Shown: positions 20,201 to 30,931 of the stretch, in pieces
Numbering within the stretch: the stretch's first letter is position 1
Layout: every line of letters starts with the position of its first letter
NCBI RefSeq assembly: GCF_000829455.1
Contig: NZ_JXAK01000035.1
Coordinates: 1 to 64,000 of the forward strand
DNA from: Gordoniibacillus kamchatkensis
Lineage (GTDB): Bacteria > Bacillota > Bacilli > Paenibacillales > NBRC-103111
Direction of reading: 5' to 3'
Length of the DNA stretch: 64,000 bases
Notes under the pieces: model-generated
The model's database searches: none
Told to the model about the DNA's origin: nothing
What the model saw: only the letters and a program-made list of their open reading frames with translations
Made by a program: the position numbers and the translations under genes

Positions 20201-20545
20201 GTCGGCTGCGGTTTCTTTCGGCTGCGAGGCGGCAATAACCGGCGGTGCCTGCAAGCCGCCGTTTTGCTGAATGTCGTGCAGGCGGATCAAGACGGCGGCG
20301 ATATGCTGGCAGAACGAATCGAAGGAACCGAGCGTAGGGCACGAGCACTTGGCGACCGCTTCTCCGTCGTGGTCAAAAGCGAGGCGCACCTCGCAGCTCG
20401 CGCTCCCTTTTACTTCAGCCGCATATTCGTTGTTTTCGGGATCGAATCGGGTAAAGCGGACTTTATTCGCGCGGCTTAATCTTTCGCCAATTTGATAGGT
20501 GTATGTGCCGCACCGCTGCTTGATGGCTTTTTTGGTAAGCTGCAT
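17278..20545 (-). pseudogene. SNF2-family helicase with SWIM zinc finger, frameshifted
   Basis: A DNA-dependent ATPase of the Swi2/Snf2 group common in Bacillales. An N-terminal SWIM finger (KCSCPTLGSFDSFCQHI, about residues 69-85) is followed by a long DUF-like middle, then helicase motifs: GGILADEMGLGKTLQSI (I), LVVSPGSLVYNW (Ia), LFLDEAQAFKN (II), FALTGTPVENRLEELW (III), LIFSQFTEMLG (IV) and LISLKAGGTGLNLTGAD with QAADRAHRIGQ (V/VI). Near 18355-18372, between motifs Ia and II, the frame slips by one base. Joining the frames gives ..TERARK / DWRSDVVITSYP.. and about 1088 residues. Every motif survives on one side or the other, so a base-call error is likely. Confidence 0.85.
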
Positions 20546-20923
20546 GTCTTCGCTCCGGACCTTCCTGCCTCTGAGGCATCCATTGGCGTGTTGTGATTAT
20601 TGTAACATAAACGGGTTGGTTCTTGACGGATATAACGGGGGGAGCCAGCAGTCCCGCGGTGCTAGTAAACGATGCGATCGATATGCGGGTGTATCCGTGG
20701 CGATGAAAAGGGCGTCATCCAGGACGCCCTTAAATTATCATCATTATTTATGATACGCTGAACCGTACCATCGATAACCCTAAAACCACGCTCTTTGATC
20801 TTTGTGAAAAAATTGAGTTTGTTTTGTTTATGTTGAATGGTAAAGTTGTACGTGCCAAACGTGTTGTTTGATGGGGCAGTCATGACTGTTTATATTTGCT
20901 TGTGGGTCATCCAGTAATTGTGA
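20546..20923. other. Intergenic left border of the accessory region
   Basis: No convincing gene. GC content falls here. A perfect 9-bp hairpin AAGGGCGTC/GACGCCCTT at 20708-20731 and a 73-codon minus-strand frame (20662-20883) without a ribosome site are the only structures. The junction between core and accessory DNA probably lies between 20.6 and 21.1 kb; no tRNA or obvious direct repeat marks it. Confidence 0.4.
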
Positions 20924-20966
20924 AAAGACGAAGGCACCGATTAAAATTGGCACCTTCGTCTTTTTG
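20924..20966 (+). terminator. Intrinsic terminator
   Basis: AAGACGAAGG/CCTTCGTCTT stem around an 18-base loop that can itself pair, then TTTTT. The preceding transcript is not identified, which suggests a deleted gene to its left. Confidence 0.7.
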
Positions 20967-21186
20967 TTGTGCTTCCTAGGTGAAAATCTATTCTATAAAT
21001 GCTTAAAATTCTATCTGCCCTGTCATAAGGGGTTCGCTGTAATAACTCTTATCATGTTGTTTTAAGATAATTATTTTCAAATCACCCGAAGAAGATCTTC
21101 CCATCACGGCACTTTTACGGTAACATAGAACACCGTTTCTTTAATGCGGTAATTTACGAAAGTATTAATCTTGGAGAGGTGGTCAT

Positions 21187-22071
21187 ATGGGGTTCATCGA
21201 TTTTATGGACAAAGGCTTTGAAAGTGCGGTTAAGACAGCTTTGGGCATGGGAAAAGAGAGGCTTTCGCACAAAGACGTTGCCCGACTAGACAGTATTCTA
21301 ATTTTCGCTTCAGCGGACAAGTATCTTCAGGTTCCTTGGCAATCGGAAAGTGGAGCATTTAACATCCATAAACCGGGGTTATGCTTCAACGTACTGAGTT
21401 CGGAAAATGGTCTGTGGCAATCGGATTTGCGGCACTTCAACCGCCTTAAAGCCCTTTATTTGTATGCAGAGACGACAGACCTTAGCTTCCTTAGTAACTT
21501 TTCGAAGCTAACCGAGTTGCATGTCGTCGATAGTCGACATAAAGACTGGTCGTTTTTAGGAGAATTGCTTAACTTGCGATGCTTGTTCGTTCAGAACGCT
21601 TCGTTGCAGGATTTGAGGGTGCTCGGTGAATTGGCAATTAAACAGGAGGAAATCGCCGCCCGTTCCAGTGATCCGTTCCTCTGGAGCCATAAGCTTGAGT
21701 TCGTTCGATTGATACATTGCGGAATTCAAGATATGTCTCCCCTTGCAGAGTTGAAATGGCTGGCCGAATTGGACTTGTCTCATAATGAAATCTCTGACTT
21801 CAGTTCGGTTTTGGATCTGCCACTCTATTCTTTAACGTTCAGATATAATCGGCTGAGTGACTTATCGTTAATTGCCAGAGATCGTTGGCATTTGGACTAT
21901 CTGGATGTGCGCCATAACCAGATTACAGATATTTCGCCATTGGTACACTTCGTCAACTTGAGTAAATTGTGCGTCGGACACAACCCGATCACCGATTATT
22001 CTGTTTTGAATCAATTGCCTGTTCAGCGACACGATGTGGATTCGTATAACCCAAGAAGAAAGCGAGGTTAA
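21187..22071 (+). CDS. Leucine-rich repeat protein, cytosolic
   Basis: A 294-residue protein without signal peptide. After about 85 residues it has LRR units of the internalin-like type, visible as LKALYLYAETTDLSFLSNF, LTELHVVD, LNLRCLFVQNASLQDL, LAELDLSHNEISDFSSVLDL, LDYLDVRHNQITDISPL and LSKLCVGHNPITDYSVLNQL. Such proteins usually bind other proteins; the target is unknown. GGAGAGGTGG precedes the ATG. The next gene follows 4 bases after the stop, so the two are co-transcribed. Confidence 0.75.
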   Translation: MGFIDFMDKGFESAVKTALGMGKERLSHKDVARLDSILIFASADKYLQVPWQSESGAFNIHKPGLCFNVLSSENGLWQSDLRHFNRLKALYLYAETTDLSFLSNFSKLTELHVVDSRHKDWSFLGELLNLRCLFVQNASLQDLRVLGELAIKQEEIAARSSDPFLWSHKLEFVRLIHCGIQDMSPLAELKWLAELDLSHNEISDFSSVLDLPLYSLTFRYNRLSDLSLIARDRWHLDYLDVRHNQITDISPLVHFVNLSKLCVGHNPITDYSVLNQLPVQRHDVDSYNPRRKRG

Positions 22072-22075
22072 TCGA

Positions 22076-22528
22076 ATGCCAGATATTGTCGGTTATTGGA
22101 CAGGGGGTTCACTTTATCATATCGCATGGGAAGACGATGCGCTTGCATTGATGGAGAACGGAACCGGTTATTACTTCTGGTTTAGCGCGGCGGAGTACGA
22201 TTCGTTTCATACGTTTCGTTGGAAGCTGGATGGAGACCGCCTTACGTTAACGTCGATTAAGGAATTCCATTTCCAAGGCGACGAGTTGATAAAACCGAAA
22301 AAGTTGTCGAATAATGTTGTCCGTTTCCCTTCCGACACTATCGACGTGCAGGTGGTTCGGACAATTCGTGAGGGGGTCGGCATGAAGCAAATACCAGCCT
22401 TAGAATTTTCGCAGCCATTCTTCTACTACACGCAGACCGAGTTCGGTTTTGAACGATCAGATGTTTTGGAAATCGATTGGCATCGACAGAAGGTCGAGCA
22501 ATTAAAGGAACTGGGCGCATGGATATGA
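22076..22528 (+). CDS. Hypothetical protein, paired with the LRR gene
   Basis: 150 residues, soluble, rich in aromatic residues and beta-strand-like (YWTGGSLYHIAWEDDALALM, FRWKLDGDRLTLTS). I do not recognise the family. The ATG at 22076 is preceded by GCGAGG overlapping the end of the LRR gene, so translation is probably coupled. A partner or immunity-like role to the LRR protein is possible but only a guess. Confidence 0.6.
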   Translation: MPDIVGYWTGGSLYHIAWEDDALALMENGTGYYFWFSAAEYDSFHTFRWKLDGDRLTLTSIKEFHFQGDELIKPKKLSNNVVRFPSDTIDVQVVRTIREGVGMKQIPALEFSQPFFYYTQTEFGFERSDVLEIDWHRQKVEQLKELGAWI

Positions 22529-22683
22529 ACTGTCTCCGGGAAGTTTTTACTTCAAGAAGTTTCATAACTCCCAACGATTACCGGCTCTCGTTTCGAAGAA
22601 AGAAATATCTTTGCTGACCTACAAACAGAGCGCGAATACAACAAGTGGCGAGGAAAGCCAATTCGCAAAGGAGGTCAACATTG

Positions 22684-24338
22684 ATGAACGAAAAGCCGGT
22701 AAAGCAAACACTCAGTCATGTCAAGGTTCAGATGAGTTCCGTCTACACGCGCAGCAAGCCAGCCAAACGGTCGTTCGCTCTTGTTGTAAACGGGGTTCTT
22801 ATGACCACCGCATTAATCGGCCAGCTAGTCCTCGGAGGGGGTTCTGCACTTGCGGCTCCTTCTCCCCATTCCTTATCTTCTCCAGTCGCCGCCGCGCAGC
22901 AGCAATCCGTCTCCAGCGGATATGAGACGTATGTTTTCGATGAAGATACCTATGTTTCGAATCTGAACAAGGCGGTTGCCGCTCTGAAAGAAAGCGGCTG
23001 GAGCATTGAAACCGTCACACAGATGATGGATAGCTTGTCGGCCATCGAAGAGAAGATGGACGAAGGCTTTGCTTTTCAGGGAGAAAGTTTGCGGACAGCC
23101 CTCATGAACACCAAAATCGTCGTAACCATCCAAGGCGGCGACGGCTTGTCTGCGCTTCGAGGCCAGAACAACACCATCTTGTCGCAAATAAACCGGATCA
23201 AAGGCCGCTTGGACGGAACTTCATCTGCCACTTCCGGGAAAGGCAAGGTCATGATCGCGTCTGTCCAAAAGAAAGATCCCGTTGTCGTGATCGATAATGT
23301 GGTGCAGAACTACCCGCAGCCGCCGATCATGGTGAATGGCAGCGTCCTTGTGCCGCTTCGGGGGATATTTGAAACGCTTGGCGCAAAAGTCAGTTGGGAC
23401 GGCGCAACCGAAACCGTAACCGCCACAAAAGGAGCAACGACGATCAAGCTTACGGTCGGCCAGAGCGAAGCCACCGTAAACGGCAAAACGGTAAAGTTGG
23501 CCATACCGTCGCAGAAGGTAAACGGCAGCACGATGGTTCCGCTCCGTTTCGTGAGCGAATCGTTAGGCGGAACGGTCAGGTGGGATGGCGAGACGTACAC
23601 CGTCTACATCGAAAGTGCTGTCGGGGGTTCTGAAAATACCGGCACTGCCCAAGAGCCGGTTACGACAGGAACGGTCTTACCCGCCGAAAAAATCAGGATC
23701 GTCGACATGGACGGAAAATTCCTTGAGTACCGCAATTTCGAGAAACGTACAGTTCGTTACGGTCGACATGATTATGGCAGCCTGAATCAGTCCCAATACG
23801 ATACGGTCATGAAGATCGTCGATGAAGCCGTTGCCGGTCTGGACAAGATCGACATCTCGCAAGAGGAGAAGTATCTGGCCGAGTACATGAACGGCGCAAG
23901 ATGGTCGGGTGACAAAAGTGATCGTTCGGAACGGAATAAGGGGTTATATTTTGCCGAACAGCGTTATGGAGACTTGTTGCAGACGGCGTTAGCAAAGAAG
24001 AGATTGTCAAGATCATCAAAGCGCGGATTCTTTCCACCAAATTGGTTGAGAAGGCAAAAGATCTTGGCGAGGCTCCCTTTTCGGCGTACCAAGCACTGAT
24101 TGAGTTGAATCGCGGATGCGAATCCATTTCACAAGTCGATTCCGCTGTATTCGATGTCTTGGGGTATAACACGATGATCTACGGCCCGGAAGGACATGCG
24201 GAGTCAGCCATCATGATAAACGGGAAATGGTACAACTTGACTGGTCTGCATAGACTGCCGGACTTTGATCAGTGGGAAAAAGACTTTTACATTTACGTTC
24301 AACCAACTGATGGTTCCAAGATCACTCTTAAACATTAA
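22684..24338 (+). pseudogene. Secreted CuAO-N/transglutaminase-like protein, frameshifted
   Basis: AAAGGAGGTC stands before the ATG. An N-terminal hydrophobic segment ending ..GSALAAP (about residues 38-60) is a signal peptide. The middle (about residues 190-310) is a copper amine oxidase N-terminal-like domain with the repeated VNGSVLVPLRGIFETLG..VSWDG and VNGSTMVPLRFVSESLGG..RWDG units, common in Paenibacillus wall proteins. The last 110 residues resemble a transglutaminase/papain-like core: NRGCES (Cys), GHAESAIMINGKWYNL (His, Trp). The usual acidic third residue is not obvious. Near 23975-23985 one base is missing; adding a G gives LLQDGVSKEEIVK and joins the halves to about 551 aa. Confidence 0.65.
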
Positions 24339-24448
24339 CCAAGCCGTTTAGTTGTGGAAAAATGGCTCGAACTGAATAAGTTCATTCTCCGATGCAGAAG
24401 GCGACTTCTGCATATTGCTTTTTATTTGAGGAAAATGGAGGCTTTCCT

Positions 24449-25273
24449 ATGACATTGCTGAGAAGGATCGTCGGGATATTGGTGCTAGTCTGTTTATGTT
24501 ATCTTCCCCCACCGTCAGCCCATGCCGCTGACCAGGGAACGGCGATCAGCGAAATCGAAGTTCCGGTTTCGGAACAGGAAGAAGTGGCGGTCATTTTCAG
24601 AAATTTGGGGGCAGGAACAGATTATTCCCGTATTCAACTTGAGCCTAATGTGGATCATCCGGTATCCACGGAACATGAATTGTTTACCTATAACCCGAAT
24701 GCAGGGGTAATTGCCTTCAACAGATTGGCTTTTTCGGAAGCCACCCGAACCAGCAAAAACCGCGCTGTGGAAGAGTTCGTCTCGGAGGTAAAAGCTTCGA
24801 AGTTGAGTTTACAGACGCAACAATATTTATTTGACCGGATATCCGATGGAGATTCGGACATGTCACGAATGTTGATTCCGTTGGTATCGACAACAACGAG
24901 TGCGGATTTATTCACAGCCTTTGGTTGGATCAATCCTGCCGTTCCGATCATCAGAGGGGTATTGGGCGTAGTCACCTTTGTTCTTACGTTGTTCTGGACA
25001 TTTTCGACGATTGCCGATCTTTTGTTTATCGGGTTGCCTTGGGCGCGAGAAAAGGTGTATAACGGCGGGAAGATATGGTTTGTCTCAGCGGATGCGAAAT
25101 TCGTGATCCGGGAAATCGAGACAAGTCTTGGCAACGACGAAGGCTATAAGAACGGCTATCTGCTCTATTTCAAGAGAAGAGTATTCGCCTATATTGTCCT
25201 TGCTTTATGCATTTCGTATATCGTGCTGGGAGGGCTAGGAGATATCATTTCTGCCATACTTCACTTATTTTAA
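24449..25273 (+). CDS. Exported three-helix membrane protein (paralog of 40615-41472)
   Basis: 274 residues. The signal peptide ends PPSAHAAD; an outside domain of about 130 residues is followed by a hydrophobic stretch (PIIRGVLGVVTFVLTLFWTF, then IADLLFIGLPWAREK), a charged loop of about 55 residues and a last helix (FAYIVLALCISYIVLGGLG). A gene at 40615 has the same architecture and shared blocks: S.M.RM..PL, TSADL.TA..W..P..P.IR, DLLFIG.P.ARE, Y.KRRVF.YI.LALC. Function is unknown. GGAGG precedes the ATG and a strong terminator follows. Confidence 0.7.
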   Translation: MTLLRRIVGILVLVCLCYLPPPSAHAADQGTAISEIEVPVSEQEEVAVIFRNLGAGTDYSRIQLEPNVDHPVSTEHELFTYNPNAGVIAFNRLAFSEATRTSKNRAVEEFVSEVKASKLSLQTQQYLFDRISDGDSDMSRMLIPLVSTTTSADLFTAFGWINPAVPIIRGVLGVVTFVLTLFWTFSTIADLLFIGLPWAREKVYNGGKIWFVSADAKFVIREIETSLGNDEGYKNGYLLYFKRRVFAYIVLALCISYIVLGGLGDIISAILHLF

Positions 25274-25287
25274 GTCGATCCTAATCG

Positions 25288-25317
25288 GAGCGATACCTGA
25301 GCGGTATCGCTCTTTTT
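25288..25317 (+). terminator. Intrinsic terminator
   Basis: GAGCGATACC/GGTATCGCTC stem with a short loop and five T. Confidence 0.85.
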
Positions 25318-25478
25318 GCCTGTGAACAAAGTGTGGATAAATCTGTGGATATTTGGGGGTTATTTCCGAAGATATTTTTTCGCGAGGGCAGTGGATTTCC
25401 AAGTGAATGTACTCCTATCAAGCACCGGCGAAGCCAAGTTGCATAGGTGCAAACCAAAGTTTACAGGAGGAAAGCAGA

Positions 25479-28400
25479 ATGCAAAGAATCATTTGCAGTC
25501 TGGCAGCAACGGTCTTACTTTTCTCGTTGTTCGCCACATCCGTATTCGCGGCGGAATCGACAGCCGGTAACGGTTCGGTCGATTCGCAAGTTGTAGCCGC
25601 TAGTGGAGCCGGGGGTTCAGAGTCCCTATCCGGGCTATCCGGTCTACCCACTGCCGCCACAGAGACCACATCGCCCACAACGTCCGCTCCGGTTGCAGTT
25701 GACCGCTCCGACCGCACCGTAACCGACGGTCTGTATGTCGATGTGTACGCTCCAGCGGGATGGGGATCGGATTATATCCCTGAATTCACGCTGGAGCTAT
25801 GGTCGGCACAGGACAACAAGCTGATCAGTTCGGCCACAGGCAACAGCCAGAACTTCGACCGCAAAACGAACCGCTACCGGCTCGTTTTCAATCATCCGGA
25901 ATATCGTCTCGGAGATCGGCTGGCGCTGGTTCTCAGAAAAGCAGACGGGGTAATCGAGCATTTGGTTTTCAGCGATGATGTCCCCGAAGCGGATGGCGGT
26001 GTGACCCGGCATGACTTCAATGTGAAGGTCGGCACCCACTTTCCTTTCACCGTTCGCACGTTCGATTATTCAGAAGGCGATCAAGAAGACCAAACCATTC
26101 GTGATCTGGCGGGAACCAAGCTTCACCCGTTCGGAGCGATGATGCAGACCAAACCGAAGCTGGTCGGCTTATTGCTTAAGGACGCTTCTGGCGCATTGCT
26201 CAAAAATGTTCCTATCGAGATCAAGTTGTTGGAAGGCAAAGGCGCATTGTCTTACACTTCCGATGATAGCGGTATGGTCTGGATCGACAAGGACAAGCTC
26301 ACTTGGAAGTTCCTCGTCTCGTCTGCCGGAAGAACCGTCAAAGATGGAGCCAACGGAAAGGCCGAAATCAGTTTGCCGACTTCTCTCCTTTCCGGTTCAT
26401 CGAGCAGCGCAGTCGTGTTCCCTGTCGTCTTTGAACAGGCATCTGCAAAATCGGGTTCGATAAGCGTCCATGTTTCAACGGAAAGTAATGCCGATTTAAG
26501 CCAAGCGTGGTCGGAAGTTGATGTCACCCTCACGTCCTCCGATGGGGTATCGAGCATTTATCCGCTGAACCTGAGCAGTAAAACCATCGAAGGTATTGCC
26601 GATGGCACGTACAAGGTAACGGTCGATGGCAAGTACGCCGCGGCGAAGGCCAGTACCGATACCTTAGTCGTTTCAGGGGGTAAAGCCAACATCAATATCG
26701 ACCTGACACCGAAGCACACGCTGGAGATCAGTAAAGGCGGCAAAGACTACAACTTCTCGATCATGAACGTCGCGGCGGTGGCGGATAAGTCCTATCGCGG
26801 CCATAAATCGGAAACATTTGCCGTAATGCCAGGCGAGTCGTTTATGATCAAGGACAATGATACGGGCGAAATCATGACCGCCGCTATCGATGCAGGCTCC
26901 CCCGTAACCAAAGTGGTATTGGGAGCCGGTATCGCAACCGGGGCCGGAGCGTCGAGTCCGAAAACGGGAGACGTGCTTCCTTATCTCTGGTTGGCGTTCG
27001 TCCTTTGTGCATCCGTGTTCACTGGCGGAGTTGCATTCCTTCTATATAAAAGGAAACGCACAAATTCTGCACTTACCCGTTCCAGCCTGAGTATTATTCT
27101 GGTGCTGGCCTTGGTAACGTCGACTTTTTCATTCGTCGCGCCTTCGGGGGTTCAGGCAGCTTCGAGCGAAGCAAACGTTGGCGGCACTCCCCCGGCTACA
27201 GGCGGCAGTTATTCTTCGACGCCAGCCGGATCGTTCCAAACTTCCGATTCGGTGGCGGTTTTGCAAGTCGGATTTCTGATCGACGATAATCAAGTACTGA
27301 CAGCAGACGCTACCGAATCGGATATGCAGAACGGGTTCAACTTCAACAACGAGTCGATGATGTTCTACATGGCTCCGAACAAAACCTCTCATGATCTGTT
27401 CACCAAGCAAGGATCGGGGTTGGTGACGTTTGAACGCAGCGGCTCCAGCAGCAGGGTGAAAACGTTGTACGGCGATAATCCGTTGTATCCTGACAGCGCT
27501 CCGGGGGGTTCCCGAGAAGAATTGTTGAAACGCACGTTGCCTTATGCGAATCATGAGAACTCAACGATTATGGGTTCCGATAACGTCTTTGTGAAGCTCG
27601 TTGAAAGAGCCTTGTATCTGATGGCTCCCGACAATCCGAATCGTTCCTTGTCCGGCATTGGGACGGAGCAAGTGGCGGGTGAAACGTTCCGCAAATTGTT
27701 GACGGATTACGTAGCCGACCAGAACAACTCCGGCTTGAGTGACGAGGATAAGATGGACGCACAGATTGCGGCCGGCATGATGTTCAAGGGATATCTGGAC
27801 TTGATCAAGGAACGCGGCATATTGTCGGGCCGGGAATACGATGATTTTGCATCGAGGATGAAGGAAGCCTTTAACCAAAACAAAGTAATCCTCAACTTGC
27901 AAACGGTTGTCGGAATCAGCGTTCGGGACGGACGCAGCCCGTTGGATCGGGAATATGCGTTTATGCCGATGCAAAATGCCGTCGATTGGTACTTGTGGGT
28001 TCGCCAGACGGCACGGCCCAATGACAGTACGGTTCAAGGTTTGACCGCATTACGTCAGGCTGAAGCAGTCGCTCTCGGGGGTGCATCTTCCGCCGCGGAT
28101 GCGGATCGTTCTCCGTACAAGGAAAACGGGAATATTCCGTACACGTTCCGTTCCTATGCACGGGACTATTACGCCAAAACGTTGCAGCCTTCCAGCGAGA
28201 GCGTTCCGGTATCTGCTGATTACAAGGTCAACCCGTTCGGCGGGTGGGGGTATCAGCCGTGGGGATATGGCAGTGGGAAAGATATGAACAACCAACCAGC
28301 GATTGATGCCGAGTTGAACGTCGAAGTCGTTGACCGCAACGGCACTCCGACAGGGGTTACCTTTACCGAGCCGGTGAAGGGCTGGACGGAAGAAAGCAAA

Positions 28401-30532
28401 CGTTATTTGTGGGATATTGCGAAGAACGCAGAGGAACAGGCCATCCAAGGAAGCATGTCGGTCGAACATGAAGGAAAAACCTATGATCTGGTTCCCGATC
28501 CCAAAGCCCGCTTCTCGTTAGTCGACAAGAAAGACAACGAGAACATTAACAAGTCAGAGATGACCAAACGGGCTACGGGTGTGGATGGTTCAGTCTCGAT
28601 TCCGGTTTCCGCCGAGTCTAACAGTTGGGAGATCGATTTGGGGTGGGACACTCCTGCGCCAGACAAGCTTCATTTCTATCTAGGCGGTGACGGCGACCCG
28701 CTACCTTCAGTTGAGAATAAGTACAAGGATGTCAAGGAGAACGGCAAACCCGTTTATTCCAATGCGAAGTTGACGCTGTTCGTAAAAGCGGTCGAGGATA
28801 GTCCCGAGCCTGTCGTATCGGGGTTCGAGGTTCCGCAATGGCGGTTATCGCAATATTGGGGAAATATCGCGGACGAAGGCGTGAACACGGCGAGGTTTGC
28901 GCTTTCCTTGCCGATCCAAACGTTCATCAATCCCGGCCTTTCCCCTTCTGGAAGCACAATGTTCCGTCTGATCGATCCTGACTTGAGCAATGTGAAATGG
29001 GCCATGAGCAAGGCGAAGCTGGTGAACGATACACCGATCAGATCGGTAACGCCATATTCGTCATCGGCTTCCTTTAACTTGGCAGGTGATTTGCTGGCGA
29101 TCCGGGATAACAGTTCGGTGTCCAACATCAAGCTGGCGTCGTGGGTCAACAACTTCAACCTGTTCGATGGGCGAATTACTGCCGCAAGCATGGGTGAGGA
29201 AGCGAACTGGTTGACCGTTCTTAAACAATCCTTGTTCCAGTATGGTGTAAAAAGCCCGGCTGATCATTATCAGTACAGCGAGACCCGCTATTCCTGTGAT
29301 TTGTTTGGCTGTACGCCATATCGCTGGTCGGGATCGGCAACTCCATCGTATCGCACTGCCGATTACCGTACCAGAGTGATGTTCAAGCGTTACGTGCCGA
29401 AGGATGATAGCACGCTCCCTACGTTCAGCGCCCAATCGCAGTCGGAGAATGGCTTGTTCTGGCAGACGAAGCAGAGCGAGAAATCTTTCAAGGTTAATCC
29501 CGAGGTGTTGTACGCCTACTCCGACACTTCGGGCAATACCAGCGTGGCGTTTGCAGCCGGAGACAAGTTGCGGGAGATCAAGCCGGTCAGCTTCAGCATG
29601 GTACAGTTCGACAACGTCAAGGTAAGCCCCGAGGTCACGGGGGTATCGACCGCGACAGAAGCTGGCGCGAAACAGTTGGCGGCTTCACTGGGTGCAAACG
29701 GTAAACAGGTCATCTACAAGGATTCCGCAGTGACGGTCAGCGGCAAATCCGATGGCGACTTGAAGATCAGGAACTTCGCGCTGGATATCAGCAGTTCTGC
29801 CTTGAATAAAGTATGGAATCCATCCGGCACGTATAATCCGGACGAGATCAATCAGGGGTTCCTGAGCCAGTACGGTACGAAGGGCGACGACGGAAAATGG
29901 TCGATACCTCTTACGATTGAAGGCAGACTGAAATCGGCGGCAAGGAATTCGGCGCGGTCACTTCCAACGTGTCGGCTACGGAGGCATCCACATCCCAGGT
30001 CGTCCATACGCTCGAAATTCGTGGAGGTAAGCTCGTCGGGGTGGATGGAAACAGGTCGGTTCAAAACATTGATGCCGATTTAAAGACCGCTCTGGTCAAC
30101 ATGAAAATCCTCAGCGACGATAACGTATTCGCCAACTTCGAGAAAAATGGCGGTGCAGCATTAAGCGAATCGTTGGTCGCCACACTGGGGAATGCGGTGC
30201 GGGGTACAAACGATCTTCAGGTCGGACAAGGCTGGTATTCGGAGGACACCACGCAGCTCGTCGTCCGAGAGTACATCACAACGTTTGCTTTGCCGCTGGT
30301 GACGTATACGGACAAAGTGCCGCTCGAGATTGAAGGTCTGCAAGTACCCTCCGACAAATCTCAATTCTTCAGCGTTGGTAAGCAGGGGTTCGTCACGATG
30401 GACTTCAAGCTGGCTAACTGCAATGACGCTCACATGAAGGCCGATTCGTCGACCGGAGAGTTTGCCGAAAAAGGCGTCAACTTCATTGCGCCGAACGTGA
30501 GTGTTTTGGATTCCTTCGGAACGGTGTGGTAA
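25479..30532 (+). pseudogene. Giant surface protein: sortase substrate fused to a second exported protein, frameshifted near the end
   Basis: CAGGAGGAAAG precedes ATG. Residues 1-24 are a signal peptide (..TSVFAAE). A beta-rich part with CnaB-like segments leads to SPKTG at 493-497, a membrane helix (LPYLWLAFVLCASVFTGGVAFLLY) and KRKR: a complete cell-wall sorting signal of the SPKTG/NPKTG type. About 15 residues later, in the same frame, a second signal-peptide-like helix (LSIILVLALVTSTFSFVA, cleavage near GVQA-ASS, about residue 560) opens a further 1100-residue secreted part that I do not recognise. No start codon with a ribosome site separates them. Near 29925 one base is missing (GAAGGCAG); restoring it gives TIEG-QTEIGGKEFGAVTSNV and a total of about 1684 aa. 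Confidence 0.7.
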
Positions 30533-30540
30533 GAATGCTT

Positions 30541-30576
30541 GAGTGTCGGTTGCCAATTCGTTGACCGACACTCTTT
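30541..30576 (+). terminator. Intrinsic terminator after the giant gene
   Basis: GAGTGTCGGT/ACCGACACTC perfect 10-bp stem, then TTT. The rest of the gap to 30931 is AT-rich and holds a 57-codon frame without a good ribosome site. Confidence 0.7.
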
Positions 30577-30931
30577 GATAAAGAATGCCCGATTCAATTC
30601 AGTGCTTGTATATGGTTTCTGTTATGTTTGACTATGCGCCATCCTGTATGGCGCTTTATTTATGATTTAGATTGGCGGTTGTTTGGACAATCGGTATGCA
30701 TATGTTCTGGTTTCCGCGTTTGCTTTTTATGATATCTGCTTCTGGAGTCAGAATCCCATTTACAAGATATTGGAAATGGGGCTGTATTGGATAGTTGAGA
30801 AGGCGAAAAAATTTTTCGAGAAGGGCAAAAAAGGGTTAATTTTGGCCTTTTTCTAATTTACTTTTGTAAAAATATTCGGATCGTCCTGTACTTCTCTCGA
30901 AAGTCAAAAAGATGCGAGAGGAGAAATAAAA

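Noticed and set aside
20662-20883. 73-codon minus-strand frame at the left border
   Set aside because: No ribosome site and no recognisable family. It could be a fragment of an old mobile gene, but nothing shows it.
30683-30856. 57-codon TTG-initiated frame with a hydrophobic and basic end
   Set aside because: Ribosome site is weak and too close, and the 3' end overlaps a hairpin-like A/T-rich stretch. Not enough support.
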